Below, piece by piece: positions 11,461 to 23,300 of a DNA stretch of 64,000 nucleotides (the first letter of the stretch is position 1; each line of letters starts with the position of its first letter). The stretch comes from Symsagittifera roscoffensis (taxonomy: Eukaryota > Xenacoelomorpha > Acoela > Convolutidae): assembly GCF_963678635.1 (NCBI RefSeq), contig NC_087063.1:19613220-19677219 (forward strand), read 5' to 3'. The position numbers and the translations under genes are program-made. The notes beneath the pieces were generated by a model that was not told the origin of the DNA, ran no database searches, and saw only the letters and a program-made list of their open reading frames with translations.

Positions 11461-11781
11461 CTACCTTTCCAGTATGTTTATTCGGTTGTTATTGTAATAC
11501 AAAAATTCATCTTTTGAAGGCTGTAGCTGAATATTCGCTTTACCTAATGTTGTTTTTAAGTCCGTTATGCTGAAAATCGTCACTGGGAATCCGCTATCTA
11601 TCCACAACCACATCTTCTTTCCTGAGACCTCAGCCTGGACTCGGACCCCAGGGATCTTCAGTTCAGTTTCATTCTTCTTCCTTTTTATTGACATTACCAT
11701 ATAATCGTCCGATCCTGACGTCATAGATTCATTTTCCCCGCTTCCCTGCTGGTTCACCCACGACACTGGATCTTCTACCAA
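11461..11781 (-). pseudogene. Element A aspartic protease, copy 2
   Basis: Identical in reading to the copy 1 protease frame, with the active-site loop IDSG. Part of the duplicated unit. Confidence 0.75.
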
Positions 11782-11825
11782 ATCATTAACATTCTGCGTG
11801 CTCTGATGGTGCTCATTTTCATCTC

Positions 11826-12780
11826 TGACTAAACCGACTCATCCTCGTCCTCTCCATTGGTTAGTACCCCTCCTAATTCCTAGGCATGTTCGTTCAAAGT
11901 GTCCCAGTTTTCGGCACGAGTTGCATGTTGCTCCCTTTGCAGGACAGTTTACTATGTGGTCAAGGGTAAAATTTGGTGCGTCGCAATTATAACACCTACG
12001 GTTATTGCCGCTTCCCCCACTACTTGATCCTTGGGTGTATCCGCCACGTCCCCCGCGTCCTCGACCTCGGAAAAATTCTTGTCCCCTTCTTATATTATTG
12101 ACCGGTTCCTGTTTTTTAGAAATCGCCGGCGCTGTTGAAGCTGGTTTTCCAGTATATGATTTGTATGCGCGCTCACCACGTTCATACGATAATGCGATCC
12201 TGTAGACTTCCGCTGGTAACTTTGTTGATCGCGATAATTATCGTTGGCAATCCATCTGGCAAATCCATAATTCTCGTTGGCAATCCAAAATCACATCTGC
12301 CTGCTAGGGCGCTTACTTCCGCGTGGAGTTTCTCGAACGTTTCATTCTCACGTTGTTTTCGTCCGTAGAAAAGCCCCTTTCATGAGTTACATTCCGCTCA
12401 CGTTGAAAAACATCTTGCATCTCGTCAAGGACCCGTGGGTAACGTACCGTTTTAACATTAACCGCCGGTTTTTTGTGCTTTGAATATCCTTTGCGCCTCG
12501 TCTCCAATACAAAGGTATACATTAGACTTTAACTTCTTTTCCGAATCGAGACGGTTTGTTCCATTGACCTCCTCAGGCAACGCTGTGATAGCCGCCGCAT
12601 TTAAAGTACTCGCAAAATAGAAATCATCGGGATCAATGTCGTATTTTGCTATCATCCCCCAGTGAAATTTAACTATCCACTCCTCCCAGTAAACTGGAGG
12701 TTCCGGTGTTCGTGCATCCCAAAATGGTATTATATTAAGTGGATTTTTACCCCGCCTTTTTTCTCTGCTGACTGCGCCAT
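11826..12780 (-). pseudogene. Element A Gag with zinc knuckles, copy 2
   Basis: Duplicate of the copy 1 Gag region, with the same frame changes and the same two CCHC-like knuckles (about 11,996-11,886). The start codon would be at 12,780-12,778, beside the LTR piece at 12,796. Confidence 0.7.
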
Positions 12781-12795
12781 GTTGAAGTTCGTAAA

Positions 12796-13023
12796 TGTAT
12801 AATGTCGTAAAAAGGTTTGTTTGTTAAGTTTAATTGTAGGCAACTGTTAGGCATCCAATCGAAATCTTACTGCACTGTCTTATTTCAGATCACATCGGAC
12901 ATTAGAGATCGCAAGGTCACGACAGCAGGAGCAAATTTATAGCACTTACATAAACTCAGAACTGGTTCCTATCTCAAACAAATTGAAAGCACTTACATAA
13001 ACTCAAAACTGGTCCCTATCTCA
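12796..13023 (-). repeat. Truncated 5' LTR of element A, copy 2
   Basis: Copy of 7610-7837 within the second duplication unit, with the same outer truncation against element B sequence. Confidence 0.8.
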
Positions 13024-13983
13024 ACGGACTAAACAAGATTGTTTCTTTTAGTTTTTTAGAATTTTTTATTTGTCGATTCTACGCTTTTTCCGGTGTTCCC
13101 TGTTCTGGATATGAGTTAGGTTCGTTTTCTTTTACGGTGTTTGACGTTCCATTTTGTAGATTTGATTGTTTGTTCTTTCGAAGTTTTTTTGGTTGTTTTC
13201 CCTAAGACGCTTTTTCTTCCTCATGCGTTTTTGGAAATTGGCTTTCCGGTATTTACTCTCCCTTTTGGTGATTCTTAGCGGCATTCCTGTTTCAAAGTTT
13301 CTGTTTGACATCACCCCTTGCTTTTACTTTTTTTACGCAGAGTAAACGAAAATGTTGATGGTGTGTTTGGCTCAACATTTTTGAACTTCTGAACATTTTT
13401 GGACGTCTGAATGTTTCTTTTATTGCTTTGCGGTACAAATTTGGGTTGCTTTCGCTCTATTCTTGCACATAAGGCATAATCCACTTGTTTTTTTTCTAAT
13501 TGGCTATTTTGCTTAGATTGTGGCAATCTCGGTTTTCAAGGTTTGCTATAAATACCCGAGTGGCGGCAACTACAAGATCCTCATCGTCCGCTGCAGGGAT
13601 TAATATTTCGGTAATAAGCTGCCTCGATAGATTGTCTGTTATCCCCAATTGACTAGTTAAATGGTAGCATTCTATGTATCCACCGAATTAATATTTTTTA
13701 AATCTAGATATTTTCTTTAAAAAGCTGCTCAAAGCTTGATGGTCGGTAGTGATCAGAAGTGCTGAAGATTTTTTCTGGCTGCTGAATTTTTTCAATTTTT
13801 TCTTCACTTTTTCTCTTTTTCTTGTAAGTGTATCGGATTTAAAACCTGGTTGTCTATCGCTTTGAAATCTTTAGTTGTGTCTAATTCAACGGTGTATCTT
13901 TCCAACGGTGTAACAGATTCAAAGTTAGCAGTTACTGTTGCTTCATTTTTTCCCGTCGTTTCTCTTGTACCAGTAATAAGAAG
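13024..13983 (-). mobile_element. Gypsy element B remnant, duplicated copy plus flank
   Basis: 13,024-13,875 repeats 7838-8689. The undisturbed flank to 13,983 contains a further decayed minus-strand frame (SVTPLERYTVELDTTKDF) just upstream of the RNase H scrap, so the original locus is this one. It ends at the LTR of element C. Confidence 0.55.
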
Positions 13984-14166
13984 TGTTCAAATACCACTGG
14001 TATACTAAAGACTAGCTAAAATAATTTTATAAGAACAAAATGGAAGATTTTGAATTAAAACTGTCCTTTCTAAATAGGAATAGATAAGTGCCGCAAAGTC
14101 AAATAGACACAAACTGACAGGTATCTAAATAAAAATTAAAAGTCAAATTAAGCGAGATTAAGCACA
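13984..14166 (-). repeat. 3' LTR of degenerate gypsy element C
   Basis: About 183 bp starting TGTTCAAATACCACTGGTAT. It aligns along its length with 17,102-17,288 (TGTCAGATACCACTAGTAT), including ATAGACACAAACTGACAGG versus TTAGACACACACTAACAGG, but with many substitutions and indels. The divergence marks an old insertion. Confidence 0.75.
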
Positions 14167-14629
14167 AATCACAACGTTCCCAAAGGAAAGAAAAAATCTA
14201 TATCGGAATAATTGAAAAAAAACCGAATCACAAACATACTCCATTCTCCCTTTACCTAACGGCATCGAAGTTGGTAACAAAAACTAAGCAACTTACAACA
14301 AAACCATGGAATTTACTGTAGGAGATATAAAAAAAAGTACTCAGAGATGTTATGGATCAGAATATACAGGCTACCTACAGTTCATTACAGATATTTAGAG
14401 TGAGATAAAAACTAAATAAATGCACATTCGGGAATATGTAAATATAGACGAAACATAACATTGATTGTAACTAATTAGCTTATCTGCAAATTGTAATAAC
14501 AACGCTACCTTGCCCAATGGTTGGCGTTTCACAATCTGGTCACAAATGAAAGTCACAAATGTAGATACCATTAAAAGCAAGTACATCTAAAATCAGCGTA
14601 AAGGTTTTGTCTTTTTAAAAAGTTGGTCT

Positions 14630-15120
14630 GCCTCATTTGGTCTGCCTGACTTCTTCTCTCTACGTCAATAATCGAGGATATGCCGTTGTCCCATCCCTAT
14701 CGTTAATCTGGGCTCCAGTAGTAGGTGAGCCTGCCATGACTAATTGAGTTCCAACAATGATGGAGTTATTGTAGAGCATTGCGTTGACTCGGCAAGCAGA
14801 GTTGGGTTGGGCTGAAATTCTCCTAGAGGGGTTAAAAGCGCTGATTGAGAGTCAAATCAATGTGGAAGGATTTCTGTCTAATTTTTCTCGGAGATTTTGA
14901 TCGAGAGTGATTGAAGTTGGGAACTCAGTTCCCTCCACCAAGTTTCCTATCGCCACTGAGGACACTTTATCTATGAACCTCTTCTCTCCACAAAACTTAG
15001 GAGGGCCAGGGTTTCTTTTGGGTCTGGTGTAGCTGGTTGAGAATATGGTTGGAAAAGGTTATACCGTCTTTTCTGGAGAGCAACCACAACGATAAAGTTA
15101 AACTGCTTGCTCGTATTATC
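14630..15120 (-). other. GC-richer patch of unknown origin inside element C
   Basis: This stretch looks clearly richer in G and C than its surroundings. On the minus strand a readable frame (NPGPPKFCGEKRFIDKV onward, about 15,030-14,870) runs to one TGA and then stays readable for tens of codons. I recognise no family. It could be a transduced host exon, a second inserted element, or a better-preserved piece of element C. Confidence 0.3.
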
Positions 15121-15299
15121 GCATAGTTTTAGTTGACTACAGGCGTTTCTCAGATCAAGAAGACTGAACCAATTTTTTCCTGACTTTTTATTTAAGAGCT
15201 GTAAATCGATGTTATCGATACTTTTGTGAACATATGGCGTTTGGTGGTTGTCTTATAAATGGCTGATCGCTTAGCATTTTAGAGTCATGAGCATGTTTT

Positions 15300-15720
15300 A
15301 TTGTAGCTTCTTTCTTGTTTGTGATAACTATAGGGCTTACAAAGCAGTCTTCGTCGCATGAATCTAATTTGACGTCGTGTCCTCCTTTCTCTTCTCCATT
15401 CTTTTCAATTCAGTGTTTACGCTCTCCAGTAAATAGAGTTGTAATCTGGTACCCTTGATGTCAAGGTGTGATTTTTTTTATCGACGGGAGTTTCCCTATT
15501 CTGCCTAAAAGTCTTTGAATTGTTTGAACAGGTTGGAAGTTGAGTTCGAATGAAACTTGGCTTACATTAAACTGGAAGCAAAACGTTGCTGGCTGAAAGG
15601 AGACATTTTTTGAGCAATTTCGATTCCTTATGTTGTTTCTCGGGTGTCCTGACGTAAAAAAGAAATGGTGTTTCACTTTAATTTTATCCATTGGATAGTA
15701 TTATAATCATAATCTTAGCA
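15300..15720 (-). pseudogene. Element C reverse transcriptase fragment
   Basis: An open stretch at 15,691-15,461 (76 codons), then another frame past the stop, reads CFVSPIVITNKKEATIKHA near 15,350-15,290. That matches the finger/template region of element A RT (YFVSPIVITVKKDGSIKLA). The catalytic palm motifs are not recognisable downstream. It is an inactive fragment. Confidence 0.65.
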
Positions 15721-16878
15721 ATTATGTTTATCGCTTTGTTGGCGAAGTCGCAAAAGAGTGCCAGATCTTTCTTTTCGACGGGTAAAATCTTTAACTGTGG
15801 ATCTCTTAGTTTTAACTTCTGCAGAAAATTCTGTTTTAAAAACTGATCGGAGAAGCCTAATCCACAGAATTTTCGTATTTACAAACCATTGTCACCGTTT
15901 CCGATTTTTACAAGTTTTTTCGTCTCTGGAACGTTGTCATCGTAGATCGTTTCTATTTTGAGTACAGAATAGTCATCATTGTCGCTGATTCCCTTTTCTG
16001 AGGAAAGATTTATCACGCCACAAAAATTTTTCTTGATTTGATTGTGGTTCCGATGGGAAAAACTGACAATTCTGAGTATTTTCTTTTTCGTCTACACTGA
16101 TTTTAACCTGTTTTCTCGCTTTTGATTTACATAATCGTCCAAATAGGCCTTTGTATTTTCAGATATTATATGTTTTTTGCTTTGCCAGAGAACATTCAAA
16201 TGACTTTTGGTTAACACATTTTAACATTTCATGCACGAATTTGATTTTTCTATGTTTAGGCTCGCTTCTATTTTCATAGGTTTAAAATTTTTGTAAACCT
16301 TGGCGTTGTTGTTGTTTTTCTGTTAGTTCTCGTCATATTGGTTAATTGAGATGATTGAAAAAAAGATTTTCATCGATAATTGCTTAATTTAATACATCCA
16401 AGGGTTTCAACGTTTCCGAAACAAATTGCCGTTGGAGATCGCAGCTGCTCTTTCTAGAGATGAATACTTCTCTTATCCATTCTTTTTCTGCGGTTATTTC
16501 AATTTCGCACATTCTTGCTTAATCCGATAATGCGCCCCAATTTTGTTCATAGGATTCTCTGATTTTTTTGTTTTTGACTCATTAACTTGTTACATTCGCT
16601 GTGAAGTTAACTGTGATTTCTTGTGATGTTCGCTGGTTTCACAAATGCGGATTCCAAAGTAACTGAAAATTCCTCAAAAGTGACCAAAAAAATTTTCGAC
16701 CTGGGGTGTTTTTGTGAGAATACTCTTTTTCCTTTTGATCCTACGGCCAAGTATAGAATTGATCCAAGTTTTTTTCCTGCTTCGTTGCTTCTGATGCTAC
16801 TGACTTTTTGTTTTCCCTTCGCAATTTTTTAGTGTTCTGGGCTCTCGTAAACGTGGTGCATCACTGGTCTCTCTGGTT
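15721..16878 (-). other. Interior of element C, no intact frame
   Basis: Decayed AT-rich sequence between the RT and Gag fragments, expected to hold remains of nucleocapsid and protease. I could not identify a DSG/DTG loop or zinc knuckle; short frames on both strands (for example 16,623-16,832 plus) look like chance. Confidence 0.4.
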
Positions 16879-17082
16879 TTACTTGTTTCTGGTCTCTCTG
16901 GTTTTACTCTGATATTCACATTCTGAATCCTGGGCGCCTTCTAGAATTGGGATTTCAGACTCTGACTCCATTGGACGTTTCAAATTGTCGATGTTTTTGT
17001 TCTCCTTGGCAATAATTGCCAGTTGGAACTGGTCAATCCAATTTGTCCAATGGGTGGGGATTCTACTGTGAGGCTTGGCCAA
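16879..17082 (-). pseudogene. Element C Gag N-terminus
   Basis: A 67-codon minus-strand ORF starts 20 bp from the 5' LTR. It reads HWTNWIDQFQLAIIAKE near the N-terminus, like the WEEWIVKF start of element A Gag, then becomes Glu/Ser-rich and stops. Its place just inside the LTR supports a Gag assignment; the capsid and zinc knuckles are lost. Confidence 0.55.
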
Positions 17083-17101
17083 AAGGCAGAAACAGAGAAG
17101 T

Positions 17102-17288
17102 TGTCAGATACCACTAGTATAGTCAAGACTAACTATATTAATGTTAAAAGAAAGGTATCGAATTTAAACGGTTTTTCCTAAGTAGAAACAGAAAAGGGCC
17201 GCGAAGTCCCGAAGACTTCGATTAGACACACACTAACAGGCATCCGATTAAGAATAAAATGTAAAGTTAAGAGAGATAAGCTAGGTCA
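17102..17288 (-). repeat. 5' LTR of degenerate gypsy element C
   Basis: Partner of 13,984-14,166. The Gag start of the element lies immediately inside it on the minus strand. Confidence 0.75.
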
Positions 17289-17638
17289 AATGCAAGCACC
17301 AGGTTTATTCCTGATTGTAGATTTATAATTCGACTGATGATGTTAGGTTTTTTTCATAAAAGGCGCTTGACTTATGGTTTAAAAGATTTGGTTTGGATTG
17401 TATGTTTTCTCAATGGTTAAATCAATTGCCGATTGAAACTTGAAATCCTTTCTACTTTCTGCCTTTTGTTTTCCCTTTTCGTTTTATGTTCCGTGTTTCT
17501 TTACTCTGTTTTTTTTCTGTGCGTTTGTCACTGTCTCAATTGTTGATTCATCTCGTATATTGGTCAAGTAGATACGTCGGTGCCGATAAGTCAAGTAGAT
17601 ACGTCTTAACCCTTCTCTGATTTGGAATCAAGGCCACT

Positions 17639-18478
17639 TCAAAGATTAACGCCCAATTTTACTAGGTAGCTAATTTTTTTCATGCGGGTTTCTGTACTCG
17701 TGATTATGATAAATAACACGGCCGTAAACGCTCGTACCTTTACAGAAGACAGTTTGAGTCCATTGCTGGCAGGAAGAAGCGTTGACAAGAACTCTTCAAT
17801 TAGGCAATTCCATAAGTGATTTGACAGCTGTTGGGCGAACATTCATCTTAAAAAGAAGTGGTTCAGCATGAGGGCTTCAATATTGTTGGGAGACGAAAAA
17901 ACTGAGGTGATCGGTGTGGCGTCAGTTGAATCTTGCTTAGTACTGTGTTGACGGTGTCGTCAGTCAGAGTCTTGCTACCAATGATAGCATACATTGTGTT
18001 TTTCAGTCTTCGGATGAGGCGTTCCCATACGCCTTCGAAGTGAGGAGCATGTGCTGAGTTGAAGTTCCAAAAACGCATGAATAACTGTGGAGACGATGGT
18101 TTCGGAGAGCTCTTTTTCGGCAGCTGTAAAAAATTGTACTGTTATCGGAAAAAACTTTAGAAGGTGTTCTTCGTCTAGCAAGGAAACGGCGGAGCGCATT
18201 GAGGTGCACACACTGATATGCACAAACAATGCGAGGTGCACGGCACGTGTAGTCAGGCAGGGCAGAATGAATTCATATTGTTTGATGTAAGCGTTGGCTG
18301 TCTTAGCGGCAAAAAGTCCAATAATATCCAGTCCGGTCTTTTGAAAGGGGAAGTGTTTCTCAAAAAGGAAAGCCGGTGTTTTCAGTAGGCAAGGTGCTAA
18401 AAAACATCCTATTGAGGATTTTACTCTCATTTCCTGAGAGCAAAATTTTTCCTGAGAGCATTTCCTTCCATATCCCAA
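17639..18478 (-). pseudogene. BEL/Pao-type integrase relic
   Basis: The 18,478-17,975 frame reads FPFQKTGLDIIGLFAAK and LPCLTTRAVHLALFV, the start of a BEL/Pao integrase core with its first catalytic Asp and the characteristic TRAVHLE-like segment. The 18,078-17,863 frame reads NFNSAHAPHFEGVWERLIRR, the family's APHFGGVWERLV segment with the catalytic Glu. The 17,842-17,639 frame continues with IEEFLSTLLP, like the C-terminal region. A frameshift separates the two core halves and the SDNGTNF-type motif is damaged. RT and LTRs were not found. Confidence 0.82.
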
Positions 18479-18580
18479 TTAATAATATATTTCCTGATAG
18501 CATTTCCTTCCATATCCCAATTAAGGTTATTGCAAAATTGTTGAGCAACGTTATTGCAAAAAAACGTTATCGCAAAATAT
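18430..18580. repeat. Short tandem repeat (CATTTCCTTCCATATCCCAA)
   Basis: The phrase GAGAGCATTTCCTTCCATAT is followed about 45 bp later by a near copy, each ending CCCAATTAA, then three close variants of GTTATTGCAAAA. It sits at the end of the BEL-like relic and may be local slippage. No function is implied. Confidence 0.6.
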
Positions 18581-18649
18581 TGTTCGTCGGGTACCCAACA
18601 AAAAGATACTTTGTCTAGATGCGACAAATGAAGATGAAAAAATATCATT

Positions 18650-19740
18650 TGCTATGAAAATCATGAAAAAACTGCTGAATATGGCTGTCAGTCAAGTCCA
18701 TTTCAGAAGCAAGAGATTCGCAACCCATGTAAATGGTCAAATAAGACGAATTAAAGATGCGCAATTCTTGTTGATTTTCCACTAGGGGGAACCACAGACA
18801 TGAATCTGTAAAAGAGTGTCCGAAATCACCAATGCGCAGAGATTACTCAAGAATCCGAAGTTGAAATCTTGTACGCCCTCTTCAAAAACCATGTTTTCCA
18901 GTGAACTTAAATTGAAAATGATGCACTGATAAGAAGTTACTGGGAGCGAATCCATCCATATGGGCCGAACTGCTCCGTATCTCAATACAAGGATTGAGGA
19001 AGATTTTGAAAGGATTTCATAAGCGACCAACATATAGGCCATTGCCTATGAGAATTGAAAGGGTTCAATTGAGAAAAAAATGTCCATAACTTCGAATGAA
19101 TTACATGTGTGACTGTTCATACGCGCTTCTGAAATTTATTTGCATAATGATAAACTTTTTACAATGGTAATTTGAACGTTTTTGCAAGTTGTGTGCATAA
19201 TTTGAATTAGTTTTTTTCGAATAATATGCACAAAATGATCAATTTTTTTTTGAGAAACGACAACCACGTGTAAATGTCACATGGAATATTTTCGATTTAA
19301 GAATTTTTACCACAATAACTCCAATGAAAAGTCAGTAATCAACAATCAGATATTTCTTAAAAATATCTGAATGTTTGTAGTTTTTCGTTGTTTATAGTAC
19401 TTTTACTAAGTTTTTTTTAATTTCGGTTTTTTTCTTTTTATATTTATTATGTCAGTGATCTTTAATTTAGCCATGGTCGTACTTGGCTACAATTTTGGCG
19501 ATCTTTTCTGTCTACTGAACTATTCGCGTGTGTTGTTTTTAAGCATTTTCCTCAAAACATAAAAAGTCTCCGTTGTGAGTGGCTTAGGGGTGCTATTCGT
19601 TTCACAATGAAATCTAGGAATGCCGTAATACATTTCTCATTTTTTTCCGGAGTAGTTGCAAATATGGGTGCTGATTTTTAGCTGCCTTGCAGACTGCCTC
19701 AAGATTGCCGCTCTTAGATCTAACTAAGTAAATCACATAT
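18650..19740. other. AT-rich intergenic stretch
   Basis: No gene recognised. An 86-codon minus ORF at 18,782-19,042 has no motif and no context and may be chance or a decayed element frame. Long A/T runs are frequent after 19,080. Confidence 0.4.
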
Positions 19741-19741
19741 C

Positions 19742-19970
19742 TTAAAAAAGTTGAACACCAGTCTCGAACAAAACCGTTTCTTGTTGTTTCCAGCATGACA
19801 AGCAATTCCAGACTGCTTCAGCTATGTTTACTAGTTTTTTTTTGAATTCGGAATTGTTACAACAACTCACGTGGTACCAGTTTAAGAAGACTTTGCATTC
19901 TACTTCATTATTTTGATATGTTATTTCTTTTGGCATCCATGGCAGACTTCATTATGAGATTTTCTTAGAA
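19742..19970 (-). pseudogene. Degenerate PHD-finger-like fragment
   Basis: Minus strand near 19,960 reads CHGC; after a frame change the 19,936-19,742 frame reads VECKVFLNWYHVSC and then WNCLSCW. The spacing of Cys pairs, the WYH and the final W-x-C-x2-C resemble a PHD zinc finger, which binds histone tails and also occurs in ORF1 of some LINEs. One expected Cys is Phe (CKVF). The frameshift, the missing ligand and the absence of flanking domains point to a relic. Function is uncertain. Confidence 0.35.
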
Positions 19971-20320
19971 ATTTAAATTTTGGTAATTCTTTTATTCACG
20001 CAGATTCATATTATTTGAGCCTTAAATTGGCTAGAGTTTCTTGAAAGGAGGCACTCGTTGCTGGAATATCTTTTTGTAGTTACCATGAACTGTTGCTTTT
20101 TTTTCAAAAAAAAACTTGCTCCCAACCATTTTTTTCCATATTTTTGCAAGACAATTCAGGAGATTTGGTTTGCTGAATTAGCCTCCTCATCGCTATGTCA
20201 TTAGTTTTCTTGCAAAAGACTTGAGTGAAAATTTTCTCGTACACCAATGGAAGTTAATAACTTGCCAGAGTCGAGTTCCGTATTGTCCAAGACCTCCCGA
20301 ACCATATGACTATTTTTTTC
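19971..20320. other. AT-rich flank of satellite array
   Basis: No gene recognised. The first monomer homology begins at about 20,318, after a T run. Confidence 0.5.
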
Positions 20321-23300
20321 TGCGTGTGCCCTGTCAATTGTCTTTAAGTTTTTTGCTAATATTTTGTTCAGATGATGATACAAGCTACACGGCAATAAAA
20401 AAACAGCATAAATAAAATTTTAAATTGAAATTGCATTAAATTCTGACAATATTAGTGTTAAAATACAGCGCGCTCTCAATATCTTATCTTTCACATATAT
20501 TTTTTGTATAAATGTGCCAGTCGATCATATTTGGAATTTTTGACCTTGAATTAGAAGTTTAATCTCGATTTTGGGGACAAAATTTTTTTTTTAAATTTCG
20601 AATGTCGCCTGTCATGCTCAAGGTTCTCGCGACAACTGAAATTGCAAACAAAATGACCCAGAAGATTCGAGTTAAAGTCGCGGGAAAGTCGCTTGAAAAA
20701 CACGATAATTAAACTGCTATTCGCAAGTTTACCGGAATAATTCGACACGAGTAGGGCTGATTTCAGGAAGAGAAATAAAGAAGAACGATTGACTGGACCA
20801 GAGTGACACTTGAGTGGGAAGGTGGACAGCTGAAGCTGCTTAATGGTCAAAATAGAAACACTTCTTCTGGAGTTAAAACTGACTTATTCAAAATTTCTCG
20901 AGTTAAAGTTAATTACTTTAAATCAATTCTAGAGTTGCATAGCGATTATTATTTACCTAATTCTAGAAGTCGAGTCATCATGTGAAAACCTAATTTAAAT
21001 TTCTTGAGTGCATTTCATTAAATTATGTTGAGTTAAGGTGAGTTTTTAGGTTGATCCATCTGAAATGGATCAAAGTTCCGCTGTCCAAAAAAAACTAACG
21101 CTAGACTTAAAATTCCGACGCTGTTTTTATGGCGTTCGCATGTGTGTTTAGGTTTTTAGAGACCTGGCCATGGGGGCGTTCTTATTTCTAGAGTGGGGGG
21201 GGGGGGTTATTTTGGTAGTAGCCTTTAAGCTGTAACACGGTTTTTAGTCCCATGTCGCAAGTGAACCGAACTGACCCCGAAATCCTGAGGTAGAAAAACA
21301 CAAGAGACAGCGTCCCTGACTCTTGACCCAGTGGTTAAAGGGCCTATCTTTTTGAGCCAGTGGTTATAGGGCCTATCTTTCTTTTCTGCGTGTGCCCTGT
21401 CAATTGTCTTTAAGTTTTTTGCTAATATTTTGTTCAGATGATGATACAAGCTACACGGCAATAAAAAAACAGCATAAATAAAATTTTAAATTGAAATTGC
21501 ATTAAATTCTGACAATATTAGTGTTAAAATACAGCGCGCTCTCAATATCTTATCTTTCACATATATTTTTTGTATAAATGTGCCAGTCGATCATATTTGG
21601 AATTTTTGACCTTGAATTAGAAGTTTAATCTCGATTTTGGGGACAAAAATTTTTTTTATATTTCGAATGTCGCCTGTCATGCTCAAGGTTCTCGCGACAA
21701 CTGAAATTGCAAACAAAATGACCCAGAAGATTCGAGTTAAAGTCGCGGGAAAGTCGCTTGAAAAACACGATAATTAAACTGCTATTCGCAAGTTTACCGG
21801 AATAATTCGACACGAGTAGGGCTGATTTCAGGAAGAGAAATAAAGAAGAACGATTGACTGGACCAGAGTGACACTTGAGTGGGAAGGTGGACAGCTGAAG
21901 CTGCTTAATGGTCAAAATAGAAACACTTCTTCTGGAGTTAAAACTGACTTAATCAAAATTTCTCGAGTTAAAGTTAATTACTTTAAATCAATTCTAGAGT
22001 TGCATAGCGATTATTATTTACCTAATTCTAGAAGTCGAGTCATCATGTGAAAACCTAATTCAAATTTCTTGAGTGCATTTCATTGAATTATGTTGAGTTA
22101 AGGCCAGTTTTTAGGTTGATCCATCTGAAATGGATCAAAGTTCCACTGTCCAAAAAAAACTAACGCTAGACTTAATATTCCGACGCTGTTTTTATGGCGT
22201 TCGCGTGTGTGTTTAGGTTTTTAGAGACCTGGCCATGGGGGCGTTCTTATTTCTAGAGTGGGGGGGTTATTTTGGTAGTAGCCTTTAAGCTGTAACACGG
22301 TTTTTAGTCCCATGTCGCAAGTGAACCGAATTGACCCCGACCACCTGAGGTAGAAAAACACAAGAGACAGCGTCCCTGACTCTTGAGCCAGTGGTTAAAG
22401 GGCCTATCTTTTTGAGCCAGTGGTTATAGGGCCTATCTTTCTTTTCTGCGTGTGTCCTGTCAATTGTCTTTAAGTATTTTGCTAATGTTTTGTTCAGATG
22501 ATGATACAAGCTACACGGCAATAAAAATACAGCATAAATGAAACTTTAAATTGAAATTGCATTAAATTCTGAAATTGTTAGTGTTAAAATACAGCGCGTT
22601 CTCAATATCTAATCTTTCACAAATATTTTTTTTGTATATATGTGCCGGTCGATCATATTTGGAATTTTGACCTTGAATTAGAAGTTTAATCTCGATTTTG
22701 GGGACAATAGTAATTTTTTAAAATTTCGAATGGCGCCGGTCATGCTCAAGGTTCTCGCGATAACTGAAAATGCAAATAAAATGAGGCAGAATATTCGAGT
22801 TAAAGTCGTGGGAAAGTCGCTTGAAAAATACGATAATTAAACTGCTATTCGCAATTTTACCGGAATAATTCGACACGAGTAGGGCTGTCTTGTTCCTGAG
22901 AGAAAATCAAGAGTTCAGGAAGAGAAATAAAGAAGAACGATTGACTGGACCAGAGTGACACTTGAGTGGGAATGTGGACAGCTGAAGCTGCCCAATGGTC
23001 AAAATAGTAACACTTCTTCTGGAGTTAAAACTGACTTATTCAAAATTTCTCGAGTTAAAGTTAATTACTTTAAATCAATTCTAGAGTTGCATAGCAATTA
23101 TTATTTACCTAATTCTAGAAGTCGAATCATTATGTGAATACCTAATTTAAATTTCTTGAGTGCATTTTATTGAATTATGTTGTTTAAGGCGAGTTTTTAG
23201 GTTGATCCATCTGAAATGGATCAAAGTTCCACTGTCCAAAAAAAAACTAACGGTAGACTTAAAATTACGACGCTGTTTTTATGGCGTTCGCGTGTATGTT

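Larger units (their letters stand above)
8690..13875. repeat. Unit 2 of 5,186-bp tandem duplication
   Basis: Second, nearly identical unit. At its start the phrase GAAATCTTTGAAAAAGTG joins element B sequence to the middle of the integrase. At its end (13,875) element B sequence continues as GAAATCTTTAGTTGTG, the undisturbed flank. This shows a head-to-tail duplication with little microhomology. Confidence 0.93.
13984..17288 (-). mobile_element. Degenerate Ty3/gypsy element C, minus strand
   Basis: A 3.3-kb relic bounded by diverged LTRs. Next to the 5' LTR the minus strand encodes a Gag N-terminus, and around 15,720-15,300 RT N-terminal sequence; integrase is not recognised. Its Gag (THWTNWIDQFQLAIIAKE) and RT (FVSPIVIT) resemble those of element A, suggesting the same lineage. 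Most frames are closed by stops. Confidence 0.75.

Noticed and set aside
3504..13875. Two independent insertions of element A
   Set aside because: Both units share identical internal breaks, and the joint lies mid-integrase without an LTR, so duplication explains them.
20803..20985. Recurrent 60-codon plus ORF in each satellite monomer as a conserved small protein gene
   Set aside because: Conservation follows from recent unit amplification; there is no homology, no start context and one monomer copy differs by ordinary substitutions.
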